Assembly: GCA_963724015.1 (NCBI GenBank)
Contig: CAVRTM010000017.1
Span: 1 to 64,000, forward strand
Source of the DNA: CAVRTM01 sp963724015
GTDB lineage: Bacteria > Actinomycetota > Actinomycetes > Actinomycetales > Dermatophilaceae
DNA length: 64,000 nucleotides
Direction: 5' to 3'
Each line of letters opens with the position of its first letter. Positions within the stretch are counted from its first letter, which is position 1. Both the position numbers and the translations under genes were made by a program. This document shows positions 1-9,853 of the stretch, one piece after another. The notes beneath the pieces are model-generated. The model was not told where the DNA came from and searched no databases. It saw only the letters and a program-made list of their open reading frames with translations.

Positions 1-1109
1 TCGTCGCCTCGTCGCAGTCGACGCCGATTGCCGCCTTCGAGGATCCGGAGCGGCGCCTTTACGGAGTCCAGTTCCACCCGGAGGTCGTGCACACGCCTTA
101 CGGGAACGACCTGCTGAAGAACTTTCTCTACACCGTCGCGGATGCCCCGCCGACCTGGACGGCCGCGGCCGTCATTGAGGAGCAGGTCGAGCGCATCCGG
201 GACAGGTCGGCAATGCACGCGTCCTCTGCGCGCTTTCCGGCGGGGTCGATTCCGCAGTCGCGGCCCTGCTCGTCTACAAGGCGATCGGAGACCAGCTCAC
301 ATGCGTCTTCGTCGACCACGGCCTGCTCCGGAAGGACGAGGCGGTGCAGGTCGTGGAGACATTCGGCAACCACTTCCACGTACCGCTCGTGCACGTCGAC
401 GCCGAGGAGCGCTTCCTGGCAAGCTCGAGGGCATCACCGATCCCGAAGACAAGCGTCGCGCGATCGGCGAGGAGTTCATCCGGGTCTTCGAGGCGGAGTC
501 GGGGAAGCTCGGGAATATCGCGTACCTCGTTCAGGGAACTCTTTACTCGGACGTGATCGAGTCGGGCGGAGGCGAGGGCGTCGCGGCGACGATCAAGTCG
601 CACCACAACGTCGGCGGCCTGCCCGGAGGACATCGACTTCGACCTCATCGAGCCGCTGCGGATGCTGTTCAAGGACGAGGTCCGGCGCATGGGCGAGGAG
701 CTCGGGCTGCCGGAGAAGATGGTGTGGCGCCAGCCGTTCCCGGGCCCCGGCCTTGCGATCCGGATCATCGGCGAGGTGACCGAGGAGCGGCTCGAGATCC
801 TGCGCGAGGCCGACTCGATCCTGCAGGAGGAGATCAGGCGCGCCGGGCTCTACCGCGACCTCTGGCAAAGCTTCGCCGTCCTGCCCGCGATCCGCTCGGT
901 CGGCGTCCAGGGCGACGAGCGCACGTACGCCTATCCGATCGTGATCCGCGCGGTCACATCGGAAGACGCAATGACCGCCGACTGGGCCCGTCTGCCGTAC
1001 GACCTGCTGGAGACGATCTCGAGCCGCATCATCAACGAGATCCCGGCGGTGAACAGGGTCGCGCTCGACATCTCGTCGAAGCCGCCCATCCACCATCGAG
1101 TGGGAGTAA
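1..1109 (+). CDS. guaA: GMP synthase (glutamine-hydrolysing), 5' partial, frameshifted
   Basis: GuaA aminates XMP to GMP in cytosolic purine synthesis. The window opens inside the class I glutamine amidotransferase domain: GVQFHPEV carries the catalytic His/Glu region. The ATP pyrophosphatase domain follows with the P-loop SGGVDS near 240, and the C-terminal dimerisation domain carries the PFPGPGLAIRI signature near 735-765. The expected C-terminus (SKPP then TIEWE) and stop TAA lie at 1107-1109. The protein runs through frames 3, 2, 1, 2 and 3, with breaks near 203, 415, 625 and 1090; two look like lost bases and two like gained bases. Residue conservation holds through every break, so sequence error is likelier than a pseudogene. 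The first ~180 residues lie outside the window. Confidence 0.93.
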
Positions 1110-1154
1110 CAGTCGACGCGGCCGACGGCCGCCGCTGGGACGTTCAGCTCCTGG

Positions 1155-1185
1155 CCATGTCCAGGGGACAGTCCCTGGGACATGG
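1155..1185. repeat. 31-bp imperfect palindrome (REP-like)
   Basis: Two 15-base arms, CCATGTCCAGGGGAC and GTCCCTGGGACATGG, flank a single A; 13 of 15 positions pair. It lies between the guaA stop and the nitroreductase start. It could be a terminator stem, but no T-run follows. It also resembles the GGGACAGTCCC-type palindromes scattered through some bacterial genomes. I see no second copy in this window. Confidence 0.5.
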
Positions 1186-1325
1186 CGAAAGGAGCAGGTT
1201 GGCGAGGTTTTTCCGCAAGCCTGCTGTTGCGTGGCTGACCGCTCTGCGCGGGCTCAGGCTGGTCGAGCTGTAGCCCGTTAGACGTTAACAGCGTCTGATC
1301 CGGTGAAGGGGCATAACCTCTCGGT

Positions 1326-1942
1326 GTGGAGTTCCGCGACGTCCTGAAACGGCGGCGGGCCGTGCGCACCTACGACCCGCGGCCTGTGCCGCGCGAGGTG
1401 CTCGAGCGGATTACGAACGCGGCCGTCGTACGCGCGCCGAGCGCCGGCTTCAGCCAGGGCCTCCGCCTCGTCGTCGTCACCGATCCGGCTACACGCAAGG
1501 AGATCGCCGTCGCTGCGTCCGAGGAGGAGCTCGCCGCACAGGGCCGGCCGCGCTGGAAGACGGACGCCCGGTGCACGTCGTCGTCCTCGTTCGCGAGGCG
1601 GACTATCACGCGCGCTACCAGAAGGCGGACAAGCTCGAGATCACCGGCGGTACCGAGATCGAATGGCCGGCGCCGTACTGGTACGTCGATGCGGGCGCGG
1701 CCGCAATGGCGCTCATGTTCGCGGCGATCGACGAGGGGCTCGCAACCGCGATCTTCGGTGTGACCGATGTGCCCGCGCTCAAGCGGACGCTCGGGATCCC
1801 GGACGACGTCCACTTCGTCGTTGTCGTGACCATGGGCTATCCGACCGCGGGCGACACGTTCCCCGAGGAGGCGAAGAGCGCGTTCAAGCAGCGCCGCAAG
1901 GCGCGCGAGGAGGTCGTTCGCTGGGAGCGCTGGGAGGGCTGA
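1326..1942 (+). CDS. Nitroreductase family protein (one frameshift)
   Basis: An FMN-dependent nitroreductase-fold oxidoreductase of about 205 residues. The N-terminus has the family pattern FRDVLKRRRAVRTYDPRPVP, an FMN-phosphate-contacting Arg region, followed by APSAGFSQG. The C-terminal half (MALMFAAIDEGLATAIFGV, then IPDDVHFVVVVTMGYP) is typical of the family. The two halves are in different frames, with one break near 1560. The GTG at 1326 fits the family start. The stop at 1940-1942 lies one base from the stop of the convergent phospholipase D-like gene. The substrate cannot be told from sequence; cobalamin or flavin-fragment reductases are distant alternatives. Confidence 0.8.
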
Positions 1943-1943
1943 G

Positions 1944-3003
1944 CTACCCGGGCGAGGTCGCCGTGAAGCGCGGATAGCGGGCTCGCACCTCGTCGATGAT
2001 ACGCGGCGAGGCGATCGGCGAGCGCGGCATCGTGGATCTCGAGCACGTTCTCGGCGTTTCGCTCGCCCGAGCGAGAGAGGTTGAAGCTGCCGGTGAAGAC
2101 GACGTCGTCGGCGACGGTGACCTTCGCGTGCATGAAGTCGTGCACCGGCCCGGCGCCGTACGGCGTCGACGGCTTACCGGAGAACTCCCCGGTCAGCACC
2201 CGTTCGAGGAGCGGGAGCTTCCACGTGAAGTTGCCGTTCCGGTGCCATTCGTGGATCACTCCCTCGACCTGCGGCCGGTCGAGGCATCCGGCGAGGTCGA
2301 GCCGCCCTTCCGAGACGAGCTGGGCCAACGTCGCGAGGACGGGAGCAGCACTGAGGACGGGCGAACAGATGCGAACCCGCCGCCGGGCACAGCCGATCGC
2401 GGTCGCGATCTGCTGCGAGAGCTCCTCGCCGTGGCCGGGCGTGAACCAGGGCCGGACCCGGATCCCGCCGACGTCCACCTCGTTCGGGTCGACGAAGCCG
2501 CTCTCCTCGACGATGCCCTTCGACCAGAGCTCGTCGAAGTTCTTCGTGAACGCCCCAGCGAGCCCCGCCGACTGGACGATCGCGATCACGTTCTCCTGCC
2601 GCGACCACGAATCGTCCGTCCAGTTCGTCGACCCGGTCCAGATGCTCTTGCCATCGCGGACGACGTACTTGTGGTGCATGAGATCCGGCTCGCCGGCAAT
2701 CGCGTGCTCAGGGACTCCGAACGACGCGATCAGCTCCACGTCGGGCTCGGGCGGCGGCGGCACCGGGATGGGGTTCCGGTGGTCGACGTTGTAGATCATC
2801 CGAACGGCCACGCCGCGCGCGGCAGCCTCCTTGATCGCGCCGCCGACGATCGCAGCGGTTTCGGCTCCGAGATGGAAGTCGTACTGGGCGAGGTCGAGTG
2901 TCTCCCTCGCCTCGCCGATGAAGGTCGCGATCGCGCTGGCGATGTCGGCGGGCTGTTGGCCGCCGTCGGTCAGCGTCCGGACGCTGAGCAGCTCGGAGCT
3001 CAG
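1944..3003 (-). CDS. Phospholipase D-like phosphodiesterase with two HKD motifs
   Basis: A PLD-superfamily protein of about 350 residues. HKD motif 1 is HHKYVVRDGKSIWTGSTNW and motif 2 is HAKVTVADDVVFTGSFNLS, both with the His-x-Lys-x4-Asp core that forms the active site. Family members cleave phospholipids or nucleic acids or act as phosphatidyltransferases; the substrate is not predictable here. No clear signal peptide is visible. The C-terminus needs one frame change near 1999, after which it reads YIDEVRARYPRF and stops at 1944. The start is uncertain: the reading frame opens at a CTG (3003) overlapping the stop of the upstream binding-protein gene. That suggests translational coupling, but the first base may be an error. 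Confidence 0.8.
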
Positions 3004-4220
3004 CGGACGCTCGCGAGCCCGCCGAACGGGCGCCAGCGGCCGGCGTGGAAGCGCAGCATCCTCGTGCGCTCGATCGGGTAGTAGTCGTCCGGCCCGGTCT
3101 GCACGGCGATCCCCTTGACGACGAACGGGTTCGTCTTCTCGTTCAGGTGCGTCGCCGCGCGCAGGAGGCTCGCACGGCTCGGCTGTGCGCCCGCCCTCCG
3201 GAGCGCGTCGACCATCGTGTATGCGGCCGCCATCCCGTACAGGTGCGCGACCTCCTTCACCTTGGCGCTCGGCAGGTAGCGCCGGAGAATCTGCTTGTAG
3301 AGCTTGACGCCCGGATCCTTGGCGACCGCGGGGTCGGTGGGATCCTTTAGGAACGAGCTCGAGATCGCGCCTTCGACGAGCTGGAGACCTGCGTATTGCT
3401 GCACGGCCTCGATGACGAAGGGATCGATCGAGACGGAGTTGACGAAGAGGCGCGGCCGCCAACCGAGGTCGTGCACGGTGAAGAGCGCTTGAATCGTGTG
3501 TGGCGGGAGGGCGAAGATCACGAGCGTGTCCGCGCCGGAGGCTTTCAGGCGCTGCATCTGCGAGTCGAGGTTGTTGTCGGAGAGGTCGTACGTCTGGACG
3601 GCTCTGATCCGCGGAGAAAGCCGCCCGAGCCCGCGTCTCAACCCGGCGAACATGTCCTGGCCGTACTCCGAATTCTCGTACAGCACTGCGATCTTGGCGC
3701 GCGGACGCGTGCGCGCGATGTAGCTGCCGTAGAGCGCAGCTTCGCCCGCGTAACGAGGTGGGTAGCCCATCGACCACGGGTAGCGCTTGTGCTCGAGCGC
3801 GAGCGCGGAGTGCCCGCTGGCCACGAAGAGCTGCGGCACGCCGGCGTCGTTCAGGTACTGGCGCACAGCGAGCACGTGCTCGGTCCCGACGCTGTTGAAG
3901 ATCGCGAAAACCTTGTCGTCCTGAACAAGCTGGCGCGTCTTGCGAGCCGTGTCGGCGGGGTTGTACTCGTCGTCGAGGTAGAGGTACTGGATCTGGCGCC
4001 CGCGCACTCCTCCGTGGGCATTGACGTACTTGAAGTACGCCTCGGCACCGCGGGCGAGCGCTGCGTAGGACACCTCGTCACCCGAGAGCGGCACAGTCGC
4101 GCCGAGGAGGATCGAACTCGGAGTCACCCCGGGATCGCTTCCTCCTCGCCCGTACGCGCCCGGCAGCACGACGAGCAAGGCCATGGCGAGGACGCCGACG
4201 GTGAATAGACGGACGTACAT
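3000..4220 (-). CDS. ABC transporter substrate-binding protein, branched-chain amino acid (type 1 periplasmic) family
   Basis: About 406 residues, exported and probably membrane-anchored or secreted. The N-terminus is a signal peptide (Arg, then a hydrophobic run FTVGVLAMALLVVLPGA). The mature part starts with the LivK-like pattern ILLGATVPLSG, followed by GGVRGRQIQYLYLDDEYNP and the central VLYENSEYGQDMFAG. No permease or ATPase genes lie nearby, so it is an orphan binding protein; ligands in this family range from Leu/Ile/Val to aromatic acids and amides. The ATG at 4220 puts the Arg directly before the hydrophobic core. The gene is intact, unlike most of its neighbours, and is divergent from the MFS gene with a 25-bp gap. 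Confidence 0.88.
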   Translation of the reverse strand: MYVRLFTVGVLAMALLVVLPGAYGRGGSDPGVTPSSILLGATVPLSGDEVSYAALARGAEAYFKYVNAHGGVRGRQIQYLYLDDEYNPADTARKTRQLVQDDKVFAIFNSVGTEHVLAVRQYLNDAGVPQLFVASGHSALALEHKRYPWSMGYPPRYAGEAALYGSYIARTRPRAKIAVLYENSEYGQDMFAGLRRGLGRLSPRIRAVQTYDLSDNNLDSQMQRLKASGADTLVIFALPPHTIQALFTVHDLGWRPRLFVNSVSIDPFVIEAVQQYAGLQLVEGAISSSFLKDPTDPAVAKDPGVKLYKQILRRYLPSAKVKEVAHLYGMAAAYTMVDALRRAGAQPSRASLLRAATHLNEKTNPFVVKGIAVQTGPDDYYPIERTRMLRFHAGRWRPFGGLASVR

Positions 4221-4245
4221 CGAGCCAACCTTACAATCGCGCTCG

Positions 4246-5507
4246 TTGGCGACCGACGGCCTCAACATCAAGCGAAATACGACGATCCTCGCTGCGGTGA
4301 TGGCCGTGTACCTGGTCGTCCTCCAACTGGGGGCGGCGGTGCTCTCGCTGACCTTCGTGCTCGTGACGGGATACAGGTCGCTGCTCGGACTGGGGCCTGC
4401 GATCTATCTCGCCGCAGCCGCTCTCTCAGCCCTGCCCGTCGGACGCGCGATGGACCACTTCGGGCGGGTGCCTGTGATCGCCACGGGCTTCGTGCTCGGA
4501 TCCGTGGGCTGCGTGGTGACGGCGGCAGGAACGCACTGGGACTCAGCCGTCGCGGTCGTCGCCGGCTTCCTTCTCGTCGGCACCTCCGGCGCGGTCACCC
4601 TGCTCATTCGCGCCGCCGCGGGCGACATGTATCCACCGGAGAGACGAGCCCGCGGGATCTCGCTCGTTCTCTTCGGCGCGGTCTTCGGCGCGATCTTCGG
4701 CCCGGCGGTCTTCGGGCCGCTCTTCTCCGGGAAGGCCGTGGCCGCGAGCACGCTCACGGTTCCCTGGCTCGCCGCAGCCGGCCTGTCGCTCGTCGCCTGT
4801 GCGCTCGTGCTGACGGTGCGGCCGGACCCGAAGGTGATCGCCGAGCGAATCTCGGTGGGAAGAGGCGAGAGCCAGTCGCATGCACCGGCGGCCCCGCTCA
4901 GCGAGATCGTGCGCCGCCCGGGCGTTCTCCCGGCGATGCTCGCGGCGATCGCGAGCTTCGGGGTCATGGTCTCGGTGATGAACCTCACGGGCTTTGTCGT
5001 CGTCGACCACCATCACCACGCGCAAGGGGCGGTCTTTCCGATCATCGGCGCCCATGTGCTCGGCATGTACGGGCTCGTTCTCGTCATCGGCAGGCTGATC
5101 GACCGGGTCGGGCGTGGGCCGGCCCTCGGCGGCGGTCTCGCCGTGATGGCTGTCTCGTGCATCGCGCTCGATGTGGGTCACGAGCGTTCCGATGACCGCG
5201 GTCCTCCTCTTCGGGCTCGGGCTCGGCTGGAATCTCTCGTTCGTCTCCGCGACCGCGCAACTCGCTGATGCCACGAGCCCCGCGGAACGGGGCAAGCTGC
5301 TGGGCCTGAACGACCTCATAGCGGGCCTCACGGGCGCGCTCGCTCGCGCTGCTCGGCGGCATTGCGCTGGACGTCCTCGGTGTCACGGCCCTGGCGATCG
5401 GCGCGACCCTTCTTGCCCTGGCGCCGGCGATCTTCCTGGCTCGGCTCCGGCCCGCAGCGTCGGCAACTAACCGCTTGCCTATGGAATTCTGCCCCTCGGT
5501 TTCCTGA
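4246..5507 (+). CDS. MFS transporter (two frameshifts)
   Basis: A 12-helix-type major facilitator. Hydrophobic segments run throughout, and the loop 2-3 signature reads GRAMDHFGRVPV, the classic MFS motif A. Frames break near 5165 (after ALDVG) and near 5345 (after GLTGAL). The last helix reads LGGIALDVLGVTALAIGATLL. A TTG at 4246 gives the best N-terminus (MATDGLNIKRN, then the first helix); no better ATG or GTG precedes helix 1. The substrate is unknown; drug or metabolite efflux is the usual role. A His-rich loop (DHHHHAQG) follows the seventh helix. The exact stop (5507) is approximate because of the frame changes. Confidence 0.8.
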
Positions 5508-5695
5508 CGTGTTGCTGAGCGCCCGTAGGCGAGTGGGACAGTGTTAGACCACACGGCCCGCTCGCTGGAGGGCGCTCAGGGCGCGAGGCGGGGGCGGAGC
5601 CGGGCTCTGCCCGGCGGGAGCCGCCGCCGGTCAGGGAAGCGAGGCTGGTAGAATCCCGCGCCGGCGGGCGGTCGGCTGCTCGCCACCTTTTTGTC
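5508..5695 (+). promoter_or_regulatory. Upstream region of the rplM-rpsI operon with hairpin and possible -10
   Basis: This 188-bp gap holds a GC hairpin (CCGGGC-TCT-GCCCGG, 5600-5614). It also holds a TAGAAT hexamer at 5649-5654, a plausible -10 element 42 bp before the rplM ATG. No good -35 lies 17 bp upstream. The hairpin could end the MFS transcript or belong to the ribosomal-protein leader. No ORF is supported. Confidence 0.4.
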
Positions 5696-6142
5696 ATGCA
5701 GAAGACATGGAATGCAAAGCCGGGCGAGATCGAGCGCCACTGGTACGTCGTCGACGCCGAGGGGAAGACCCTCGGGCGTCTCGCTACGCAGATCGCCGAG
5801 GCGCTGCGCGGCAAGGGCAAGCCGCAGTACACGCCGCACGTGGACACAGGCGATTTCGTCGTCGTCGTCAACGCCGAGAAGATCGCCGTCACGGGCAAGA
5901 AGCTCGACGACAAGATGTACTACCGGCATTCCGGCTACCCAGGCGGGATTCGAAGCCGGCCGCTGCGCGAAGAGCTCAAGCGCCGCCCGACCGAGGTCCT
6001 GCGCAAGGCTGTGAAGGGAATGCTTCCTCGCAACCGCCTTGGCCGCGCCCAGCTCCTCAAGCTGAAGATCTACGCGGGCCCAGAGCATCCTCACGAGGCA
6101 CAGGCGCCCAAGCCGCTGCCACTGGAGAACGGGAATGGCTGA
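5696..6142 (+). CDS. rplM: 50S ribosomal protein L13
   Basis: The full-length 148-residue L13, a 23S rRNA-binding protein that acts early in 50S assembly. The family pattern is complete: KTWNAKPGEIERHWYVVDAE, TLGRLATQIAEALRGK, the central YYRHSGYPGG, and the GMLPRNRLGRAQL signature. It is intact, in contrast to flanking genes. Its stop overlaps the rpsI start by 8 bp, the usual L13-S9 translational coupling. Confidence 0.98.
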   Translation: MQKTWNAKPGEIERHWYVVDAEGKTLGRLATQIAEALRGKGKPQYTPHVDTGDFVVVVNAEKIAVTGKKLDDKMYYRHSGYPGGIRSRPLREELKRRPTEVLRKAVKGMLPRNRLGRAQLLKLKIYAGPEHPHEAQAPKPLPLENGNG

Positions 6143-6530
6143 GCAGGCCACCTACCAGGGAACCGGCAAGCGGAAGACCTCGGTCGCACGGGTCATCCTC
6201 CGGCCGGGCGACGGCACGACCTGGATCAACGGGCGGACGCTCGAGGAGTACTTCCCGCGTGCGGCGCACAGGACGTCCGTGATGGCCCCACTCAAGCTCG
6301 CCGGCGCCGAAGGTCGCTACGACCTGCGGGCCCGCGTGCAGGGAGGCGGCCCGTCCGGCCAGGCAGGCGCGGTTCGGCACGGCATCGCGCGCGCGCTCGT
6401 CGAGGCCGATCCGGAGCTGCGGATTCCGCTCAAGCGCGAGGGCTTCCTCACGCGCGACGCGAGGAAGGTCGAGCGCAAGAAGGCCGGCCTCCACAAAGCC
6501 CGCAAAGCACCTCAGTTTTCTAAGCGCTAA
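6135..6530 (+). CDS. rpsI: 30S ribosomal protein S9
   Basis: The 131-residue S9 of the small-subunit head, whose C-terminal tail reaches the P-site tRNA. Signatures are GTGKRKTSVARVILRPG at the start, GGGPSGQAGAVRHGIARAL in the middle, and the basic tail RKVERKKAGLHKARKAPQFSKR, which ends in the conserved SKR. It is intact and overlaps rplM by 8 bp. glmM starts 64 bp downstream and may share the transcript. Confidence 0.98.
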   Translation: MAEQATYQGTGKRKTSVARVILRPGDGTTWINGRTLEEYFPRAAHRTSVMAPLKLAGAEGRYDLRARVQGGGPSGQAGAVRHGIARALVEADPELRIPLKREGFLTRDARKVERKKAGLHKARKAPQFSKR

Positions 6531-6594
6531 AGCTGTCGCTTTCAGCGCGTGAGGGGTTAGTCCCATCGCTTCGCTCGGGAGAATTTAGGTTCCT

Positions 6595-7862
6595 ATGGCG
6601 CGACGCTACTTCGGTACTGACGGTGTTCGCGGGTCGTCGGCCAGGACCTGACCCCGGATCTCGTCGAGCGTCTCGGTCGCGCCTCCTCTCTTTGGTCCGG
6701 CCGAGGCCGCGTCTTCGTCGGGCGTGACACCCGCGGATCCGGGCCCGAGCTCGAGGAGGCGTTCGGCCGGGGAGTCGTGTCCGCGGGCGGCAACGCGGTT
6801 CTCGCGGGCGTGCTGCCCACTCCTGCCGTGGCATTGCTCGCGCTCGATCTCGGGGCGGTCATCTCCGCATCTCACAACCCTCCCGAGTACAACGGCGTCA
6901 AGCTCTTCGACGGGGACGGCCGGAAGCTGACCGACGCCGCCGAGGAGGAGATCGAGGCGCTCCTCGACGCCGAGCCGAGCGCGGAGCCCGGCCAGATCGA
7001 CCACGTCGAGGTCGCAACCGACAGCTACCTCGAGCACATCGTCGAGCGCTTCGGCACCGACCTCGCCGGCCTCAGGATCGCGGTCGACTGCGCGAACGGC
7101 GCGTACTCGGAGCATCGCGCCGCAGGCCTTCGAGCAACTCGGGGCCGAGGTCGTACCGGTCGCGGCCGAGCCGGACGGGGAGAACATCAACGTCGGCTCA
7201 GGTGCGACCGACCTCTCGCTTCTCCAGCGAGGTCGTCGGCGACGGTGGGTTCGACCTCGGCGTCGCCTTCGACGGCGACGGCGACCGCATGCTCGCGGTC
7301 GACGCGGAGGGCGATCCGCTGGACGGCGACCAGATCCTGGCGATCCTCGCTCTCGACCTGAACGTCGACCGGATCGCAGTCACGGTCGATGACCAATCTC
7401 GGATTCCACCGGCTGATGGGCGAGCGCGGGATTCGCGTGTTCACCACGGACGTCGGCGATCGGTACGTGCTCGAAGCGCTACGCCGGCACAACGGCCTGC
7501 TCGGAGGCGAGCAGTCGGGCCACATCATCTACCTGCGCGATCACGTGACCGGGGACGGCCTCGCGGCTGCCCTGCTCCTCTGCGGCGCCCTGAAGGGCCG
7601 CACCCTCCCCGAGGCGGCGGCCGTCATGCCGCACTACCCACAGGTGCAGGAGAACGTGCCCGTATCGACAAGAGTCCTTCCGCAGAGCCTGCTCGCCGAG
7701 ATCGAGCGGCTGAACGAGGAACTCGGCGAAAGAGGACGAATATTGGTTCGTCCATCCGGAACCGAGCCGGTCGTCCGTGTGCTTGCCGAGGCTCAGGATT
7801 ACGCCGAGGCGCGGGATCTCTGTGGTAGCATCGCAAGCCTCGTTCTACAAGAGCTCGGTTGA
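6595..7862 (+). CDS. glmM: Phosphoglucosamine mutase (frameshifted)
   Basis: GlmM converts glucosamine-6-P to glucosamine-1-P on the way to UDP-GlcNAc and peptidoglycan. It begins MARRYFGTDGVRG, the family start. The active-site phosphoserine loop is ISASHNPPEYNGVK near 6865-6905, the metal-binding loop is DGDGDR near 7275, and the sugar-phosphate loop RPSGTEPVVRV lies near the C-terminus. Frames break near 6635, 6690, 7120, 7215 and 7385, so about five indels over 1.27 kb, in a gene expected to be essential. Sequence error is the simplest reading. The next gene is glmS, which makes its substrate. Confidence 0.93.
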
Positions 7863-7970
7863 CCGATCTCCGACGCAGGGGGTCGCGAAAGCCGGGCTTT
7901 TATGCGTTTCGAGACCAGTTAAACCGTCGAAAACATCACCTGAAGCCCCGGCCGCCGAAAGGAGCTCAGG
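7863..7970 (+). other. glmM-glmS intergenic leader, structured, class unknown
   Basis: This 108-bp stretch ends in a strong Shine-Dalgarno, AAAGGAG, before the glmS GTG. It contains the inverted repeat TTTCGA...TCGAAA with a 14-nt loop, and a GC-GAAA-GC tetraloop-like segment. I compared it by eye with glmS ribozyme, c-di-GMP and TPP riboswitch cores and none matched convincingly. Confidence 0.3.
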
Positions 7971-9798
7971 GTGTGTGGAATCATCGGATATGTCGGGCCG
8001 CGGAGAGCGAAGCCGCTCCTCATTCATGGCCTAGAGCGCCTCGAATACCGGGGTTATGACTCGGCTGGGCTCGCACTGCTCGAGGACGAGGGGCTCGACT
8101 ACATTCGGGCCGTCGGAAACCTCGCAGAACCTGAAGAAGGTCGCGAAGCACAACGGCTCGCAGTCTTCGACAGGGCTCGGCCACACGCGCTGGGCCACCC
8201 ACGGCGGGTCTCCGAGGAGAACGCGCACCCGCTCACCGGCTGCGAGGAGCGGAAGGCCGCGGTCGTCCTGAACGGGATCGTCGAGAACTTCCGGGAGTTG
8301 AAGCGCTCGCTCGAGTCGGACGGCCACAAGTTCAACTCCGAGACCGACGCCGAAGTCGTCCTCTCACCTCGTCGAGCGGCACTACGAGGGCGACCTCGTC
8401 GAAGCCGTCCGCGCCGCGTACCGGGAGCTCGAAGGGCACTTCGCGTTCGTCGTCGTGCACAGCGACCACCCGGAGCAGCTCGTCGGCGCCCGCGTGCAGT
8501 GCCCGCTGCTCGTTGGAGTCGGAGAGGGCGAGATGTTCCTGGCCTCGGCCGTCACGGCGTTCCTGCGCGAGACGCGGAAGATGCAGCTGATCGAGGACGG
8601 CGAAGTCGTGTCGATCACGCCCGCCGGCGCCACGTTCACGAGCGTCGAGGACGGCGCGGTCGAGCGAGAGCGTGATCGAGGTCGACTGGGACGACGAGGC
8701 GGCCGAGAAGTCCGGCTACGAGACGTTCATGCTGAAGGAGATCTACGAGCAGCCGGAGGGCGTCCGCGAGACGATCGGCGACCGCGTCCGCCACGGCAAG
8801 CTCGACCTCGAGGGGATCGGGCTGACCGACAAGGAGATCCGAACCTCCGCCGGATCGTCGTCCTCGCCTGCGGCACCTCGTACCACGCGGGCGTCGTCGG
8901 CCGCTACATCATCGAGGAGTGGGCGCGGATCCCCGTCGAGCCGGACATCGCGAGCGAGTGGCGCTACCGCAACCCGGTGCTCTCGAAGGACACGCTCGTG
9001 ATCGGGATCTCGCAGTCGGGCGAGACCGCGGACATGCTTGCGGCAATGGCGCTCGCGCGCGAGAAGGGCGCCCGAACGGTCGCGATCACGAACATGATGG
9101 GCTCGCAGCTCACGCGCGAGGTCGACTCGGTCCTCTACACGCGCACCGGCCTCGAGGTGGGCGTCGCCGCGTCGAAGACGTTCACGGCCCAGGTCGCCCT
9201 GCTCAGCCTGATCGCGCTCAAGCTCGCCGAGGTCAAGAAGACGATCCCGCCGGAAGAGATCGAGTTCATCCTCGACGAGCTCTACAGGCTCCCGGAGCAC
9301 ATGCAGGCCTTCCTGGACGGGAACCATCCGATCGAGGAGATCGCGCAGCGCTACTACGACAAGCCGTTCTTCCTCTACCTCGGGCGCCACATCGGTCTCC
9401 CGGTCGCCCTCGAGGGCGCGCTCAAGCTGAAGGAGATCTCGTACATCCCGACCGAGGCGTACTCGGCCGGCGAGATGAAGCACGGGCCGATCGCGCTCCT
9501 CGACGAGGACACGCCCGTGGTCTGCGTCGCGACGAACTCGCACGTCTACGACAAGGTCGTCTCGAACATCCAGGAGAGCCGCGCGCGCGGGGCGCACGTG
9601 ATCGCGGTCGCGACCGACGGCAACGAGGACATCCAGCATCACGCGGACGACGTCATCTTCGTCCCGAAGACACCCGCGTTCCTGCAGGCGGTGCTCGCGA
9701 TCCTGCCGCTACAGCTCCTCGCCTACCGCATCGCCCGGCTGCGAGGGATGAACGTCGACCAGCCGCGGAACCTGGCTAAGACAGTCACGGTCGAGAGT
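7971..9798 (+). CDS. glmS: Glutamine-fructose-6-phosphate aminotransferase (frameshifted)
   Basis: GlmS makes glucosamine-6-P from fructose-6-P and glutamine, the first step of amino-sugar synthesis. The N-terminal MCGIIGYVG gives the catalytic Cys after Met removal, and GLGHTRWATHG and LNGIVENF complete the amidohydrolase domain. Two SIS domains follow, with VLACGTSYHAG, ISQSGETADMLAA and LKLKEISYIPTEAYSAGEMK as sugar-phosphate signatures. Frames break near 8110, 8165, 8205, 8365, 8670 and 8845; the second half is continuous. The family C-terminus (LAKTVTVE) is reached at 9795, but no stop follows in frame. The true stop codon may have lost a base; the first stop after a shift is at 9848. 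Confidence 0.93.
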
Positions 9799-9853
9799 CC
9801 TCCCCCGTACGAGGGACGACACGGCGCTTCTCCCGCCGAGAGAGTTAGGGAGC

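Noticed and set aside
2999..3003. CTG start codons for the PLD-like and P450 genes (overlapping the upstream stop)
   Set aside because: CTG starts are rare. An error in an original ATG or GTG, or a later start, is simpler, so I only flag the start as uncertain.
7863..7970. glmS ribozyme or c-di-GMP riboswitch in the glmS leader
   Set aside because: The cores do not match by eye; glmS ribozymes are typical of Firmicutes.
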